Origin: Alopecurus myosuroides
Taxonomy: Eukaryota > Streptophyta > Magnoliopsida > Poales > Poaceae
DNA length: 64,000 nucleotides
Assembly: GCA_028641055.1 (NCBI GenBank)
Contig: CM054062.1
Location: forward strand, 143,904,144 to 143,968,143
Direction of reading: 5' to 3'
Within the stretch, counting starts at the first letter, position 1, and every line of letters starts with the position of its first letter. Below are positions 1 through 10,053 of the stretch, in pieces. The position numbers were made by a program, and so were the translations under genes. A model generated the notes under the pieces. It saw only the letters and a program-made list of their open reading frames with translations. It had not been told where the DNA came from and did not search any database.

Positions 1-537
1 CCCTACTCCTTGCATAGCTTCGGTTGTAAGACTTTCTCTTGTCTAATGACCACTTTCAGCTTTGTGAGCCTTTCTTCCATTGACCTTCCAAACCCACCAT
101 AATATTCTCTTTGCCATAACATCCCGGTGCCAGGGACCAACGCAGAACATTTGCTTGTTTCTAGTGCGCAAATAGTTAAAGATTCAAGCATTGCATCGTG
201 TGGAAAGCTTGACTTGATCCTAACAGGGGTTGTGAAGATCGTTTGACGTGCATGATATTTTTGTTCTTGAAAGCTTAAATCATCTCTAATAAACTTTGCA
301 CACTTGATAGTCTTTTAGTATCGATTCATTAAAAGTTTTGCTTCTTTCTTCGTATTTGTTTATGCATTACTTGTTGATATCAAATATAGATCACAGCTTT
401 AGTTCATTTGATCCCAGTTTACATGCTCTACTTTACATATTATGATCAAGATTGTGTGGTAGCATGTCACCTCAGAAATTATTTTGTTTTATCGTTTACC
501 TACTCGAGGACGAGTAGGAACTAATCTTGGGGATGCT
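1..537 (+). mobile_element. 3' internal end of Athila-type element S0, with polypurine tract
   Basis: This non-coding stretch is the downstream interior of an LTR retrotransposon on the plus strand, cut by the window edge. It ends in a purine-rich tract (CTTGGGGATGCT, 526-537) directly before an LTR, as expected for the plus-strand primer of reverse transcription. A perfect 8-bp hairpin with a 4-base loop lies at 499-518, just upstream. The same sequence recurs in reverse orientation at 29004-29540 inside element S3, so both belong to one family. No believable coding region is present. Confidence 0.75.
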
Positions 538-1925
538 TAATACGTCTCCAACGCATCTATAATTTCTGATGTTCCATGTTGATATTATGCCAATTGCTAC
601 ACGTTTTCTCCCTTCTTATAACATTTTTACACGTTTTCCGGGACTAACCTATTAACAAGATGCCAAGTGCCAGTTCCCTGTTTTCTACTGTTTTTTATTT
701 CAGAAAAGTTGTTCTAGAAATATTCTCGGAATTGGACCCCACGAATCCCGAAGTTCCTTTTTTCCCTAGAGGCTTCCAGAAGTCCGAAAAGGAGTCGAAG
801 ACGGCCCTGGAGGGCCCTCACCATGAGCAGGCGCGGGCCCACCCCTGGCCGCGCCTGGGGGTGGTGAGGAGCCCCCAGTGGCCCCTTGATGTCGCCCTTT
901 CGCCTATTTATACTCCTCCGAGGGAAAACCCTAAAAGAATCAGCGAAATTCCACGAAACCTTCCGCAGCCTCCGTCATCGTCAACCCAAGTTTCGTGGGA
1001 CAGATCTCTATTCGGGCACCCTGCCGGGACGGGAAAGTGACCCCGGAAGCCATCTCCATCGACTCCACCGCCATCTCCATCGTCGTTGTTGTATCCTATG
1101 ATGAGGAGGAAGTAGTTCTCCCCCGAGGCTGAGGGCTCTACCGGTAGCTATGTGGTTCATCTCTCTCTCCCATGGTGTGATCTATATGTGATCGTGAGCT
1201 TTGTAATCTAGTTGAATAAGTGGATGTTACTCTTCATCTTGTGCTACTCAAGTGTTCTATTAATATGAACTTTGGAGTCACCTTGTCCCGCGGTGTGAAG
1301 GTGACAGTGTGCACATCGTGTGTGTCTCTTCTATGAATTGTGGTGTTTGTCTAGTACCTTCTAGGGCGCTCATAGCGACAGCGTGGGGTTAACTAGACAT
1401 GGGAATGCTTACTTTAAGGAATGCTTTTTGCAGCCCTACGCAATGATTAGTGTTCGTTATCTAACCGGAGAGGGTTAAGAGTAGCATAGTGAAGAGTAGA
1501 TATTTAGTTATTCAATTATGTGATCATTGTTGAGAGTGTCCACTAGTGAAAGTAGGATCCCTAGGCCTTGTTTCCAAGCATTGAAACACCGTTTTCCGCC
1601 TGTTCTGCTACATGTTTGCTTGCTGCGATATTTATTTCAGATTACTATTATTACTTATAACCATTCATATTACTCGCATTTCACCATCTCTTCGCCGAAC
1701 TAGTGCACCTATATACCTGACAAGTATATTGGGTGTGTTGGGGACACAAGAGACTTCTTGTATCTTAATTGCAGGGTTGCTTGAGAGGGATATCTTTGAC
1801 CTCTACCTCCTTGAGTTCAATAAACCTTGGGTGATCCACTTAAGGGAAACTTGTTGCTGTTGTACAAACCTCTGCACTTGGAGGCCCAAAACTGTATACA
1901 AGAATAGAAGCGTGCGTAGACATCA
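538..1925 (+). mobile_element. 3' LTR of element S0
   Basis: This 1388-bp LTR starts at TAATACGTCTCC (a decayed form of TGATACGTC) right after the polypurine tract and ends in GTAGACATCA. The U3 part (about 538-1000) resembles the LTRs of elements S1 to S4, including the text around 'GGGACTAACCTATTAACAAG' and the GC-rich block. The downstream R-U5 part does not resemble them. The sequence after 1925 is the interrupted pre-RT part of T1, so S0 was inserted into T1. The open frames inside (for example 660-1040) are chance. Confidence 0.8.
905..912 (+). promoter_or_regulatory. TATA box in the S0 LTR
   Basis: TATTTATA follows a GC-rich U3 block and precedes the part of the LTR expected to be transcribed. 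Equivalent boxes lie in related LTRs, for example 11274-11281 on the minus strand. It would drive transcription of the element by RNA polymerase II. Whether it is active cannot be judged from sequence. Confidence 0.5.
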
Positions 1926-2756
1926 GTGCTCAGCAAGTGCCCTTGGCACACCTGGCATATCAGTAGGACACCAGGCAAAAATGTCCCAGTTCTCACTAGG
2001 AACTTGATGAGCGCGCCTTCCTATTTGTCAGTCATCCCTTTTCCCACTACGAAAAATCTTGTCGGATCTTTGGGATCTAGGATGACCTGTCTTGTATTCT
2101 CCGAGGCTTTCAAACTATATGTCGGCTTCCGGCTTTCTTTTCTTGCTGGCATTTCTGCCGGTGAAACTTCTTTAGCTAGCTCCTTCAATTCTTCCTTCCG
2201 AATCACTTGTTCGGCACAAAGGGCGTTTCCTTTCTCCAGCTCGTTAGCCAATTTGAAGTCTCCCGATATGGTGGTTACTCCTCCTTTTGGCCTTGGAATC
2301 TTCAACTTGTTATAAATATAACATGATCTTGCCATGAATTTGGCGAAAGCCGGACGTCCGAGTATTGCGTGATAAACACTTTTGAACGGCACCATCTCGA
2401 ATGAGATCCTTTCCCGACAGAAGTGTTCTCTATTTCCAAAGGTTACGTCTAGGGAATTTTTCCTAGGGATTGTGCTTGTCTGCCAGGAACAATACCAATA
2501 TACCATGAAAACGTATGTTACTGTGATTGAGCTGGGTCTCGGAGATGTGTAGCTACTTTAATGTACTTAAGTACATGATATTGATACCAGATCCTCCATC
2601 CATCAGCACTCTTTTGAGCCTAGTGTTTTGAACAATAGGGCTTACGACCAAAGCATGCGTGCCGGGTTCTGGGATGTTACCGGGATGATCAGACTGATCC
2701 CAGGTAATTGGCGTATTTGAATACTTCAAGTACTTTGGGTTTAGAGTTACAACCAC
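1926..2756 (-). pseudogene. T1 protease and pre-RT spacer (broken)
   Basis: The segment 2553-2756 holds a retropepsin-like start with the motif VLMDGGSGINI. In Tat elements the catalytic aspartate sits in a D-G-G setting. The second half (2021-2506) has GRPAFAKFMARSCYIY, the usual end of the domain, in another frame, so at least one frameshift lies near 2510-2550. A stop follows at about 2018-2020. Past it the frames read EGALIKFL and then DMPGVPRALAEH, which is the conserved spacer just before Tat reverse transcriptase, again with a frame change. The gene is then cut at 1926 by S0. No reverse transcriptase is present. Confidence 0.75.
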
Positions 2757-2870
2757 GTTGATTTCTCGAAGTATTCTTTTCGCCTGTTTTGCTGAGGGAG
2801 TTGCTAGGAAAGTTAGGTTACATTCTCCTTCAACTCTCGGGAATTTTGGATCGCCTTTCCACCATTGTTA

Positions 2871-3617
2871 CTAGATTTTAACATCAGTGTCCGATTCACT
2901 TTCTTCTTTCTCAGCTTCCGGTTTTTGCTCGTTGAACTTCCTTTTGGAATTATTTCCTTTGTTCTCGGATCCTGTAGTGCCTTTCATGTGTTTTTTGAGG
3001 CGGCACTTCGAATTGGTATGGCTAGGCTTCCCAAATTGCAAATGGTGGACACAGTTTTCCGACTTTATCTTTTCCCATTCTTCTTTAGAATAGGAGATTG
3101 GCTCTGTGTTTCTTCCTTTCCATTTGCTGCCATTGTCCATTCCAACGGTTAAGTTTACTTCTTTGGGTTTTGGCTGTGCTTCTGGAGTAGCCTTATTTTC
3201 AGAACGAGACGCCTTTTTGGCCTGAACCAAAGCATCAATATTTCCACCTCTCGCTCTGATATCATGTTCAGTTGTTGCGTGCTCATTGGCGGTGGTAAGC
3301 ATAGATCCGAGATCTTTGTGCTCCTTCAAACCAACCATGAACAGTATGAGGCCGGGTTTCAGGCCGTTGATGAAAGCATGCATTGCTTGTACATCACTTA
3401 CTCCAGGGAAACTATTCTTCATTGTTGTCCATCTTGAGATAAAGTCGACATATGACTCATCCTCATATTGCACACAACAGTTTAGCTGGTTTATACTCTT
3501 AGGACGTTTAAACGTGCCCCGGAAGTGCTGAGAGAATACTCTCGCCATATCTTCCCAGCTGTCCATTGTCCTTGACGGTAGCCCATTGATCCAATCTCTG
3601 GCTCCATCTAATAACAT
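2871..3617 (-). pseudogene. T1 gag core domain
   Basis: A 248-residue open frame matches the retrotransposon gag family: SWEDMARVFSQHFRG near the start, then the helical region with VDFISRWTTMKNSFPG. A zinc-knuckle-like C-x2-H-x7-H-x4-C motif (CVHHLQFGKPSHTNSKC) follows at the C-terminal side, with a lysine- and glutamate-rich tail. This protein would form the particle shell and bind the RNA. It is in a different frame from the upstream gag segment, so it cannot be made as one protein here. The protease frame follows after a short gap. Confidence 0.75.
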
Positions 3618-3709
3618 TAGGGGAAGAAACTTTACATCATTTAAGTCTGTCCCTTTGTTAATCTGGACGGCAGTATAGTAATCTGAAAGCCATGTATCCG
3701 GATTAGTGC

Positions 3710-5376
3710 TTACGGTATACTTTTGGTAAGTTGGACCAACTTTGGCGAAGCCATAATGTAGACTGATTCTTCGGATCCTATCAGTGAAGCACTTAGGTCC
3801 AAAGTATAGATCATCTCTTTCCGCCTTATCGGCGTGAGCAGAATACCTTCCGGCTGAATGGACGGAAGGGGATATGCTCCATTCTGGCCCATTTTTGTGC
3901 GAGTGCGCTCTTCCGGGATTATCCCTATTTCTCTGTTGTCGTGTTCTTTGGAGTAAGGTGGAGTTCTACTCCTTGGCCTTTCTCTGTTCCTAGGAGGAGT
4001 ACGGGATCTCTCACGCCTGTGAGGATTGTCATATCTTCCAGTTTTATCAGCTGGGCGTCTCGGAGGCGACATTACTTTTCCGTCTTTCCGGTTTTGTTCT
4101 TCCCGTTCCTTGTAATCGCGGGGATTATTTCCGCCTTTCGGCGGATGGGATCCTGTTATGGACGCTGCGTCCTTGTTATCCGGGATGTTCTTGTCCTTCT
4201 TAGGATCTCCCTTCTTTCCCTTAGAATCGCCTGAATCTCCAGGTTCACCAGGTTCAGGTGCTCCAGCGGCGCATGTGGCAGTTTTGCATAGGGATGAGTC
4301 ATCATGTAACTTCCGTGATCGTGCATGTCCTCTCTGTTGCTGTTGTAATGCTTTTCCTATAAAAGCATACACTCCCTGAAGTTTTTCTTCATTGGAGTAC
4401 AGATCGTCACTAAGGATGACGAACGCGGCTTTCGCGTTTTCGGCTGCGGTTTTGTATATTCGTTCGCCCTTGGCGTTAGTGTCGTTAACCTGCCTTTGCC
4501 AAGAAGGGTTTTCAGGCCTCTTTCTTGCTGGCAGTTCATCCGGTTTTGCAATTCCGGGTAACCGCGTAGGTTTAACTACATATTTGTTCCTTCTCTTGTA
4601 TTCCTCTATTTCTTCCTGCTGCAATTTAATGTGAACCTGGGTTTTGATGAGGTTTTCCCAAGCTCGGAATAGATGTTGCTGATGCCGCTGTAGAGCTTGT
4701 CTCCTGGCTTCCAGCACTTCCGGGGGCTCGTCTCGTGCCACCGGTGTTTGAATTAAATAAATTTCATCGTATTCCGGCATTTGGGGAACGGGGATTTCAT
4801 TCTTTTTCTTCTCTGCAGGTTTGATTCCGCTGCCTCCTCCGACTTCCAGGTTTTGGTTGGCAATATCTGCCATTTTTTCATCTTTTTCTTCTGGATTTTA
4901 TATTGGAGTTTCTTAGCAGTCTTCTTTTTATTTTTGGAAGAAGGAGGTTTCTTGCCAGGTTCTTCCTCCGTTAGTTCTCTGACATCAGGGTAAGTTGGAC
5001 TAGCTTCACCATCCTCTTTTTCCTCATCTGGCGGAGGTGTTTTGGGGTCTTCATCGTCTTCGGCATCCGAGTTTTCACCCCGTTTTTCCATAAGTACTTC
5101 ATGGAAGCTTCCCTCCATAGATTTGATATTTCTTTCGAAAGTGTCTTCATCTTCAGAGTATATGTCTTCAGACCCGGGTTCCGACTCCAACCTTGCTTCA
5201 ATAGAGGCTAATACAGATTCGGCTTCCGATTTCGTCGCCTCGTTGGCGGATGTCAGATCTTCCACTTTTTTTGTGGGATGATGCGTTTCTGCTTCTTTCA
5301 CGAGATTACTTACTTCCGTGTTGTCCGCTATCTCGGACTGCACCATCCCGATGAAGTGAGACCTGATTGTAGGCAT
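3710..5376 (-). pseudogene. T1 gag N-terminal region (frameshifted)
   Basis: Two overlapping frames cover this stretch: 4753-5376 starting MPTIRSHFIGMVQ, and 3710-4873 starting MADIANQNLEVG. The first is acidic with a lysine-rich end. The second has a glutamine-rich helical part followed by an arginine/serine/proline-rich tract (RERSRTPPRNRERPRSRTPP). The A-rich run near 4875 is the likely frameshift site. A further frame change near 3710-3800 separates this from the gag core. Tat elements commonly have a long, poorly conserved N-terminal gag extension, which is what this appears to be. No catalytic motif is seen. Confidence 0.65.
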
Positions 5377-5699
5377 CTCTCAAGAGGCGGAAAATTCGTC
5401 ACTGTTTTGGCTATTCGAGCAGAATCTGGTATCATAGTTTTCCTCAATTGGGTATAGGGCGGGTGGGATAAATTTACTTCCACCACAGAATCCCATTGCT
5501 TATGCTGTTAATCCGATAAAAATATTTGTAGATACAATCGGTAAAACGCAGGCACTTACCAGGTGATTCCGTGCCGGCATGTACAATCCGTTGCCGAGGA
5601 AGCGTCCGACGTTGCCATCGAATTTCAGGCTTCCGACAGTTATTGTACTGCCGATTCCGCCGAGTATTCCCGATCGAAACGTAACTCCTGACGCCGTTG

Positions 5700-5717
5700 G
5701 CCCCACGGTGGGCGTCA
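5700..5717 (-). other. T1 primer binding site (tRNA-Lys type)
   Basis: On the minus strand this reads TGACGCCCACCGTGGGGC, two bases after the 5' LTR. It matches, with one change, the site in A and B (TGGCGCCCACCGTGGGGC). From memory, that is complementary to the 3' end of plant tRNA-Lys(CTT). It would prime minus-strand DNA synthesis. Confidence 0.75.
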
Positions 5718-5719
5718 AC

Positions 5720-6266
5720 TGTCGAGATATCGTAGTAGAGTTCATAGACGGGGGTGCCATGAGCCTACTTGTAGAACCGCGGGGGGACGTGATAATACGA
5801 CAAACGAGAACACCGAGTTTTACCCAGGTTCGGTACAACGCAACTAGGCGACGTTCCTACTCCTGCAATCTCACTAAATCAGGGCTGAAGCCTGAAGTAT
5901 ACAAAGTACAATGTGAGTATGGTCTCACTAACTCGGCGAGGATCAACTTCTCGGCGAGTTGGCTTCTAGCTAATTGTCTGTTTGTTCTTGCTCCCGTCCG
6001 GCTTTTTATAGATAGTAAGATTAGGGCTTACAGAAAGGAAACCTAGAAGACTATGAAAAGTATCTAACTTGGAAAGTAAGGAATCTGTCTTCTCCTCCAA
6101 GCCGCACCACTTTGGTCCATGGTCCGGGTTCTTCTAGAATCCGGCTTCCTATGCGTCAGCTTACTGGGCCACCCAAATGGATCTCGATCCATTACCTGCG
6201 GGCCACCCTGGTAATCTGGCCTTTGGGCCAATGCCGGACATACCCCTAGCTGGCATATATCCGACA
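5720..6266 (-). mobile_element. T1 5' LTR
   Basis: This 547-bp LTR reads TGTCGGATAT...ATCTCGACA on the minus strand, with the 5-base inverted ends TGTCG/CGACA, and is followed two bases later by the primer binding site. A TATA-like box TATAAAAA lies at 6003-6010. The right flank begins GTGGG at 6267, which should be the target duplication. The matching left flank is outside the window. Confidence 0.75.
6003..6010 (-). promoter_or_regulatory. TATA box in the T1 LTR
   Basis: On the minus strand the sequence CTATAAAAAGCC lies in the middle of the LTR, a reasonable place for the element promoter. The transcript would start about 30 bases downstream and include the primer site and gag. Confidence 0.45.
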
Positions 6267-6432
6267 GTGGGGGATGTGATGTTTCCATTAGGGAGAAAAC
6301 AACAATGCTTTGTCTAAGGATGATTTTATTGTTTACGTTACACACTTTGCTTAATAAAATTATCTGTTGCTTGCAACTTAATACCCAAGGTTTGCTCGGA
6401 TGACACTCCGAGAGTGGATTATTAGTCATAGG
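6267..6432 (+). repeat. Inverted LTR fragment next to T1
   Basis: These 166 bp are the reverse complement of part of an S-type LTR. They match the variant in the S3 5' LTR at about 58467-58640 best, including the text TCATCCTTAGACAAAGCATT. At 6432/6433 they meet the S2 LTR fragment, which contains the same segment in the opposite direction, so the two form an imperfect palindrome. T1 was inserted into, or joined to, this fragment. Confidence 0.65.
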
Positions 6433-7024
6433 TCCACCCTCTGAATATCATCCGACCAAACGTTGGGCATTAAGTTGCAAGCAACAGATTATCGCAGTAA
6501 GAAAAGTGTGTAATGTAAACAATGTAAACTAGGTAAACACCATTGTTTTCTCCCTAATGGCAACAACACATCCTCCATCCGTCACGTTTCTGTCACTCGA
6601 GCACAAATGCAAAGGAGGCATGAACCCACAATCGAGCATAAATACTCCCTCTTGGAGTCACTAGCATCTACTTAGCCAGAGCATCTACTAACAACAGAGA
6701 GAATGCAAGATCATAAATAACATACACATGAAGATAACATGATACATTGGTAATTAAAAGACATAGCATTCCATAATCATCGGATCCAAACAAACACAAC
6801 ATGTAGCATTACAAATAGATGATCTCGATCATCTGAAGCAGCTCACGAGATCTAAACATGAGGGATAAAGAGGAGAGGACAACCATCTAGCTACTGCTAT
6901 GGACCCGTAGTCCAAGGAGGCGGGCATAGTGGTGTAGACCCCTCCGGTGATGATTTTCCCTCCCGGCAGGGTGCCGGGGAGAACTCGAGAACCCTCCCGA
7001 TCTCGGGTTGACGATGACGGCGGC
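6433..7024 (-). mobile_element. S2 3' LTR, U5-side part (truncated)
   Basis: This matches the internal part of the complete S2 5' LTR (27657 onward), including 'ATCATCCGAACAAACG'-like text and the segment TACTCCCTCTTGGAGT. It ends at 7024, where S1 begins. The last five bases, GCGGC (7020-7024), are the target duplication of S1. The beginning of this LTR is lost at the inverted junction 6432/6433. Confidence 0.75.
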
Positions 7025-7391
7025 TGATGGCTGACGTTGGTAAACCCCAAGAGAAAGGTTGTTAAGAGTGCAGCGGCAAGTTTTCCCTCAGAAAAAAACC
7101 AAGGTTGAATCGACCAGTAGGAGGAAAAGCAATCTCTAAAGGTTGATGCAGGTGAGGTGGCAGGGCGCACTACCGGTTCAACAACAACGTGGAACCTACA
7201 CAACACAATCAAATCACTTTGCCCCCAACGAAGCAATGAGGTTGTCAATCTCACCGGTTTTGCCGAACACAAAGAGGTTAAACTTATGGTGTGGAAAATA
7301 GTATGAAAGCAGTAGCAGCAGTATGAAAGCAATATGAAAGCAGTAGGTGTTTTATCAGTATGAGGAAAATGGACCGGGGTCCACAGTTCTT
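7025..7391 (-). mobile_element. S1 3' LTR remnant
   Basis: The first 367 bp correspond to the start of the S1 5' LTR (10054 onward), from TGATGGC to the text GGACCGGGGTCCACAGTTC. It then passes directly into internal sequence (CCCAACAAGCACCATAC), which also occurs in S4 at 47160. The remaining 1.2 kb of LTR and the polypurine tract are missing. Confidence 0.75.
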
Positions 7392-8584
7392 TTCCCAACA
7401 AGCACCATACAAAACATGATTTAACAAAAACTCTCTAAATGCTACAGCAAGCAAACATGAGAGGAATAACATAACACTACTAAAACTAACAGCTCTGAAT
7501 AAGAGATGCAATGAAAACGAGAGCTAAACAAGTATTTTTTGCAGCAACTAGAAGAAAAACTAAGAATACTAGCATGGCAAGTATTCAAACGAAAAACAGA
7601 GCGTGTCTCTCTCCCAAACAAAGAATTCTAGGATCCAACTATATTATTGCAGCAAGGAAAACAAAAGAAAACCAAGGAAAACAAAAGAAAAACAAACAGA
7701 CGCTCCAAGTAAACTTCATATGATGTGACCGAATAAAAATATAGTTTCACAAGAAGTGACCCGATAGATAGTTGACGAAGAAGGGGATGCCTTGGGCATC
7801 CCCAAGCTTAGATGCTTGAGTCTTCTAAAAATATTCTTGGATGAACCACGCGGGCATCCCCAAGCTTTGACCTTGCACTCTTCTTGATCACATGTATCAC
7901 CTCTTCTCTTGACCCTTGAAAACTTCCTTCACACCACACTCAAACAGTAATTCGCATTAGAGGGTTAGTGCAACAATTAAAAATCCATTGGTTTTGTATG
8001 GAACAAGTCCTATAGATACTTTTAAACACTAGCTACAACCACTAATATTTCGTGAAACAAATAAATCCACTTTACATCGCAAAAGAGCAAATGCAAGAAA
8101 AATGGGACAATCTGTCAAAACCAGAACAGTCTGTAAAGATGAATTTTTTCGATTCACTTACGTTGCTTAGATCGAAAAACTTAAAGAACAAAAAGTTGAG
8201 GAATTAGCCGAGGAATAAGCACAAGAAATTTCAGGTCATTACGATTTTTATATGATTTATACGATTGTTTACGGTGGACAGCACAAATCTGTTTTCTGCA
8301 CATATATCCGAAAACCAACTCCAACTCTCGTCAGAAACCTTACTTGGCACTACTAAAATATGAAAAGAAAAGATACAAAGGAGTTTCTACTGAAGTATAC
8401 AACCCCTTGACTCAAATAATACAGAGAAAAACAAAGCAAAAATAAAACCATGGGTTATCTTCCAAGAAGTGCTTTTTTTAACGCCTTTTAGCTAAGCCCA
8501 GAATAGTGGATTCAAGTGTTTCCTAGTGAAGAAGATGCTCCCATAAGAAATATGAATTAAGAAAAAGAGAAGATTAAGAAGAAA
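7392..8584 (-). other. S1 3' non-coding internal region
   Basis: No coding region is supported here. The stretch aligns by eye with the 3' non-coding parts of S2 (23800-24850), S3 (30660-31730) and S4 (47160-48260). A 9-bp perfect hairpin, GGGGATGCC-TTG-GGCATCCCC, lies at 7783-7803. A second copy of GGGCATCCCCAAGCTT lies at 7852-7867. Both resemble the polypurine tract text that precedes the LTR in S2 and S3. Confidence 0.6.
7783..7803. repeat. Hairpin containing a polypurine-tract-like motif
   Basis: GGGGATGCC, a 3-base loop and GGCATCCCC form a perfect stem. The text runs on into CAAGCTTAG, so on the element strand it reads CTAAGCTTGGGGATGCC, close to the true polypurine tract (CTTGGGGATGCT). 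A perfect copy is at 47528-47548 in S4, and decayed copies are in S2, S3 and S5. Confidence 0.6.
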
Positions 8585-9935
8585 TTATAAAATAAATTTA
8601 AGTCTAACCCACTTCCTATTCATAGGAATATTGTAAATAAATAAATTCAAGAAGCTCAAACTAGAAATCATGGGAAGGTAGAACAAGAACAACTTCAAAA
8701 CTTTCAACAAAAAGAGAGGTATTTTAGTAACATGAAAATTCCTACAACCATATTTTCCTCTCTCATAATATTTTTCAGTAGAATCATGAACAAACTCAAC
8801 AATATAATTTTCACATAGAGCATGTTTTTCATGGTCTAAAAACAAACAATTCATATCAAGCTCTAAAACCGTGGGATCATAATTTAAAATCAGCTCCTCT
8901 TTTTCCCCACTTTTAGCAATAGAAAAACAAGACAATTGGTCACTCTTAAAAGGTATACGACACATTATAGCAATCCTATTTTCAGTAGCATTATAATTTA
9001 TAACATCAAGTAACATAGGACCATCATCAAGAGCATTATCATATAAATTTTCTAAACAAACTTCCTCGTTATCATGCATATCAATAGTCGGAATAAATAG
9101 AGGATTATCATAAATAACAGTAGCAATATCATTCTCACAAGTTTCATTCATAGTAGTATCAAGGTCATAAGTATAGAAAGTATTAATTTCATCAAAATGG
9201 ATATTTCAAAAGAATCAATAGGATCATCACTTTCATCAAATAATGTTTGAGTTAAAGAGTTACTCTCACTGGGAGTAGAAATGGGTAGCTCCATTCTTCG
9301 TCCTCTTGATCATCACTCTCCTCCTCTTTTTCATCCAATGAGCTTCCAGATTCAGCAGTTTCTTCTTCCATAGGTTCCTGCAAGGCATTAGTCTCTCCCT
9401 TTGGGGGAGAGAATTGATTAAGATATTGAAGTATGTAGTAATTACAATCCTTGTAATTATCAAAGCAATATTCAAGTATGTCATAAATCTCATATTTATA
9501 AGGTGCATCCTCGATACTTTCAAGCAAATAGGCAATTTCAAAAGGACCCTTCCAAGCAATAAATTCCTCAATTTGTTCCACATCATCAAAGTCATAATTT
9601 CCCTTAACATAAGAAGATATGGTAACATTATCATTATACTAATATTGAAAAGGGAGGTGTTTATACCTCCTACAGCAACAAGATTTATGAAAACAATAAG
9701 TAACATTATAAGTAGAGCACAAGTTTTTAGCATAGTCATGCAATTTATTAATTTGCTCCCATAAGTGCATCCCTTTTTGTGACAAGCGGTGTTCCTTATA
9801 ATAGTTTTGTTGTTCATCCGTGAACCCACCTTGCCTATAAGATCTAGTTTCAAAGACATCAAACATTGATAGAAAGCATGATAGAGCAAAAATAACAACT
9901 AGAATAAGAACTTTTTTTTTTCGTGTTTTTGACAA
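8585..9935 (-). pseudogene. S1 cassette: unknown retroelement protein, broken copy
   Basis: The fragments 9639-9935, 9252-9581 and 8585-9151 align with the longer frame in S4 (48266-49642). Shared text includes TDEQQNYYKEH, HLWEQINKL, CCCRRYK, ISSYVKGN, EEFIAWKG, YLNQFSPPKGETNALQEPM and NRKWVRLKFIL. Breaks in S1 are an early stop at 9639-9641 (the S4 glutamate codon of CEYND reads TAG), a 1-base loss near 9271, and others before 9151. The middle is very acidic (EKEEESDDQEDEEW). The C-terminal part is hydrophobic. I do not recognise a domain. It occupies the gag position after the leader, so it may be a structural or RNA-binding protein, but that is inference. Confidence 0.6.
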
Positions 9936-10026
9936 AGAGAAGAAAACAAGACAAAATAAAGTAAACTAAGAAAAAAAAGTAAAGGGATTGGAAGTGAGAA
10001 ACTCCCCTTGGAGAAATTCTCTTCAT

Positions 10027-10043
10027 CCCTGGCAATGAAGCCA
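10027..10043 (-). other. S1 primer binding site (decayed tRNA-Asp type)
   Basis: On the minus strand it reads TGGCTTCATTGCCAGGG, a decayed form of TGGCGCCGTTGCCGGGG, which is complementary to plant tRNA-Asp as I recall it. It lies ten bases inside the 5' LTR. Confidence 0.6.
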
Positions 10044-10053
10044 GAAAAATTGT

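Larger units (their letters stand above)
1926..6266 (-). mobile_element. Tat-lineage gypsy element T1, 5' half
   Basis: Reading on the minus strand, T1 has a 5' LTR (6266 to 5720), a tRNA-Lys primer site, a multiply broken gag, a protease, and the spacer that precedes reverse transcriptase in Tat elements. It stops at 1926, where the S0 LTR begins. The remainder of pol is expected left of the window, beyond S0. Its gag and LTR differ clearly from A and B, so it is another family of the same lineage. The coding part has several frame changes and stops, so this copy is dead. Confidence 0.8.

Noticed and set aside
660..1101. Open frames of 126 and 71 residues inside the S0 LTR
   Set aside because: They span the GC-rich U3 and TATA box of an LTR. 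GC-rich LTRs often have chance open frames.
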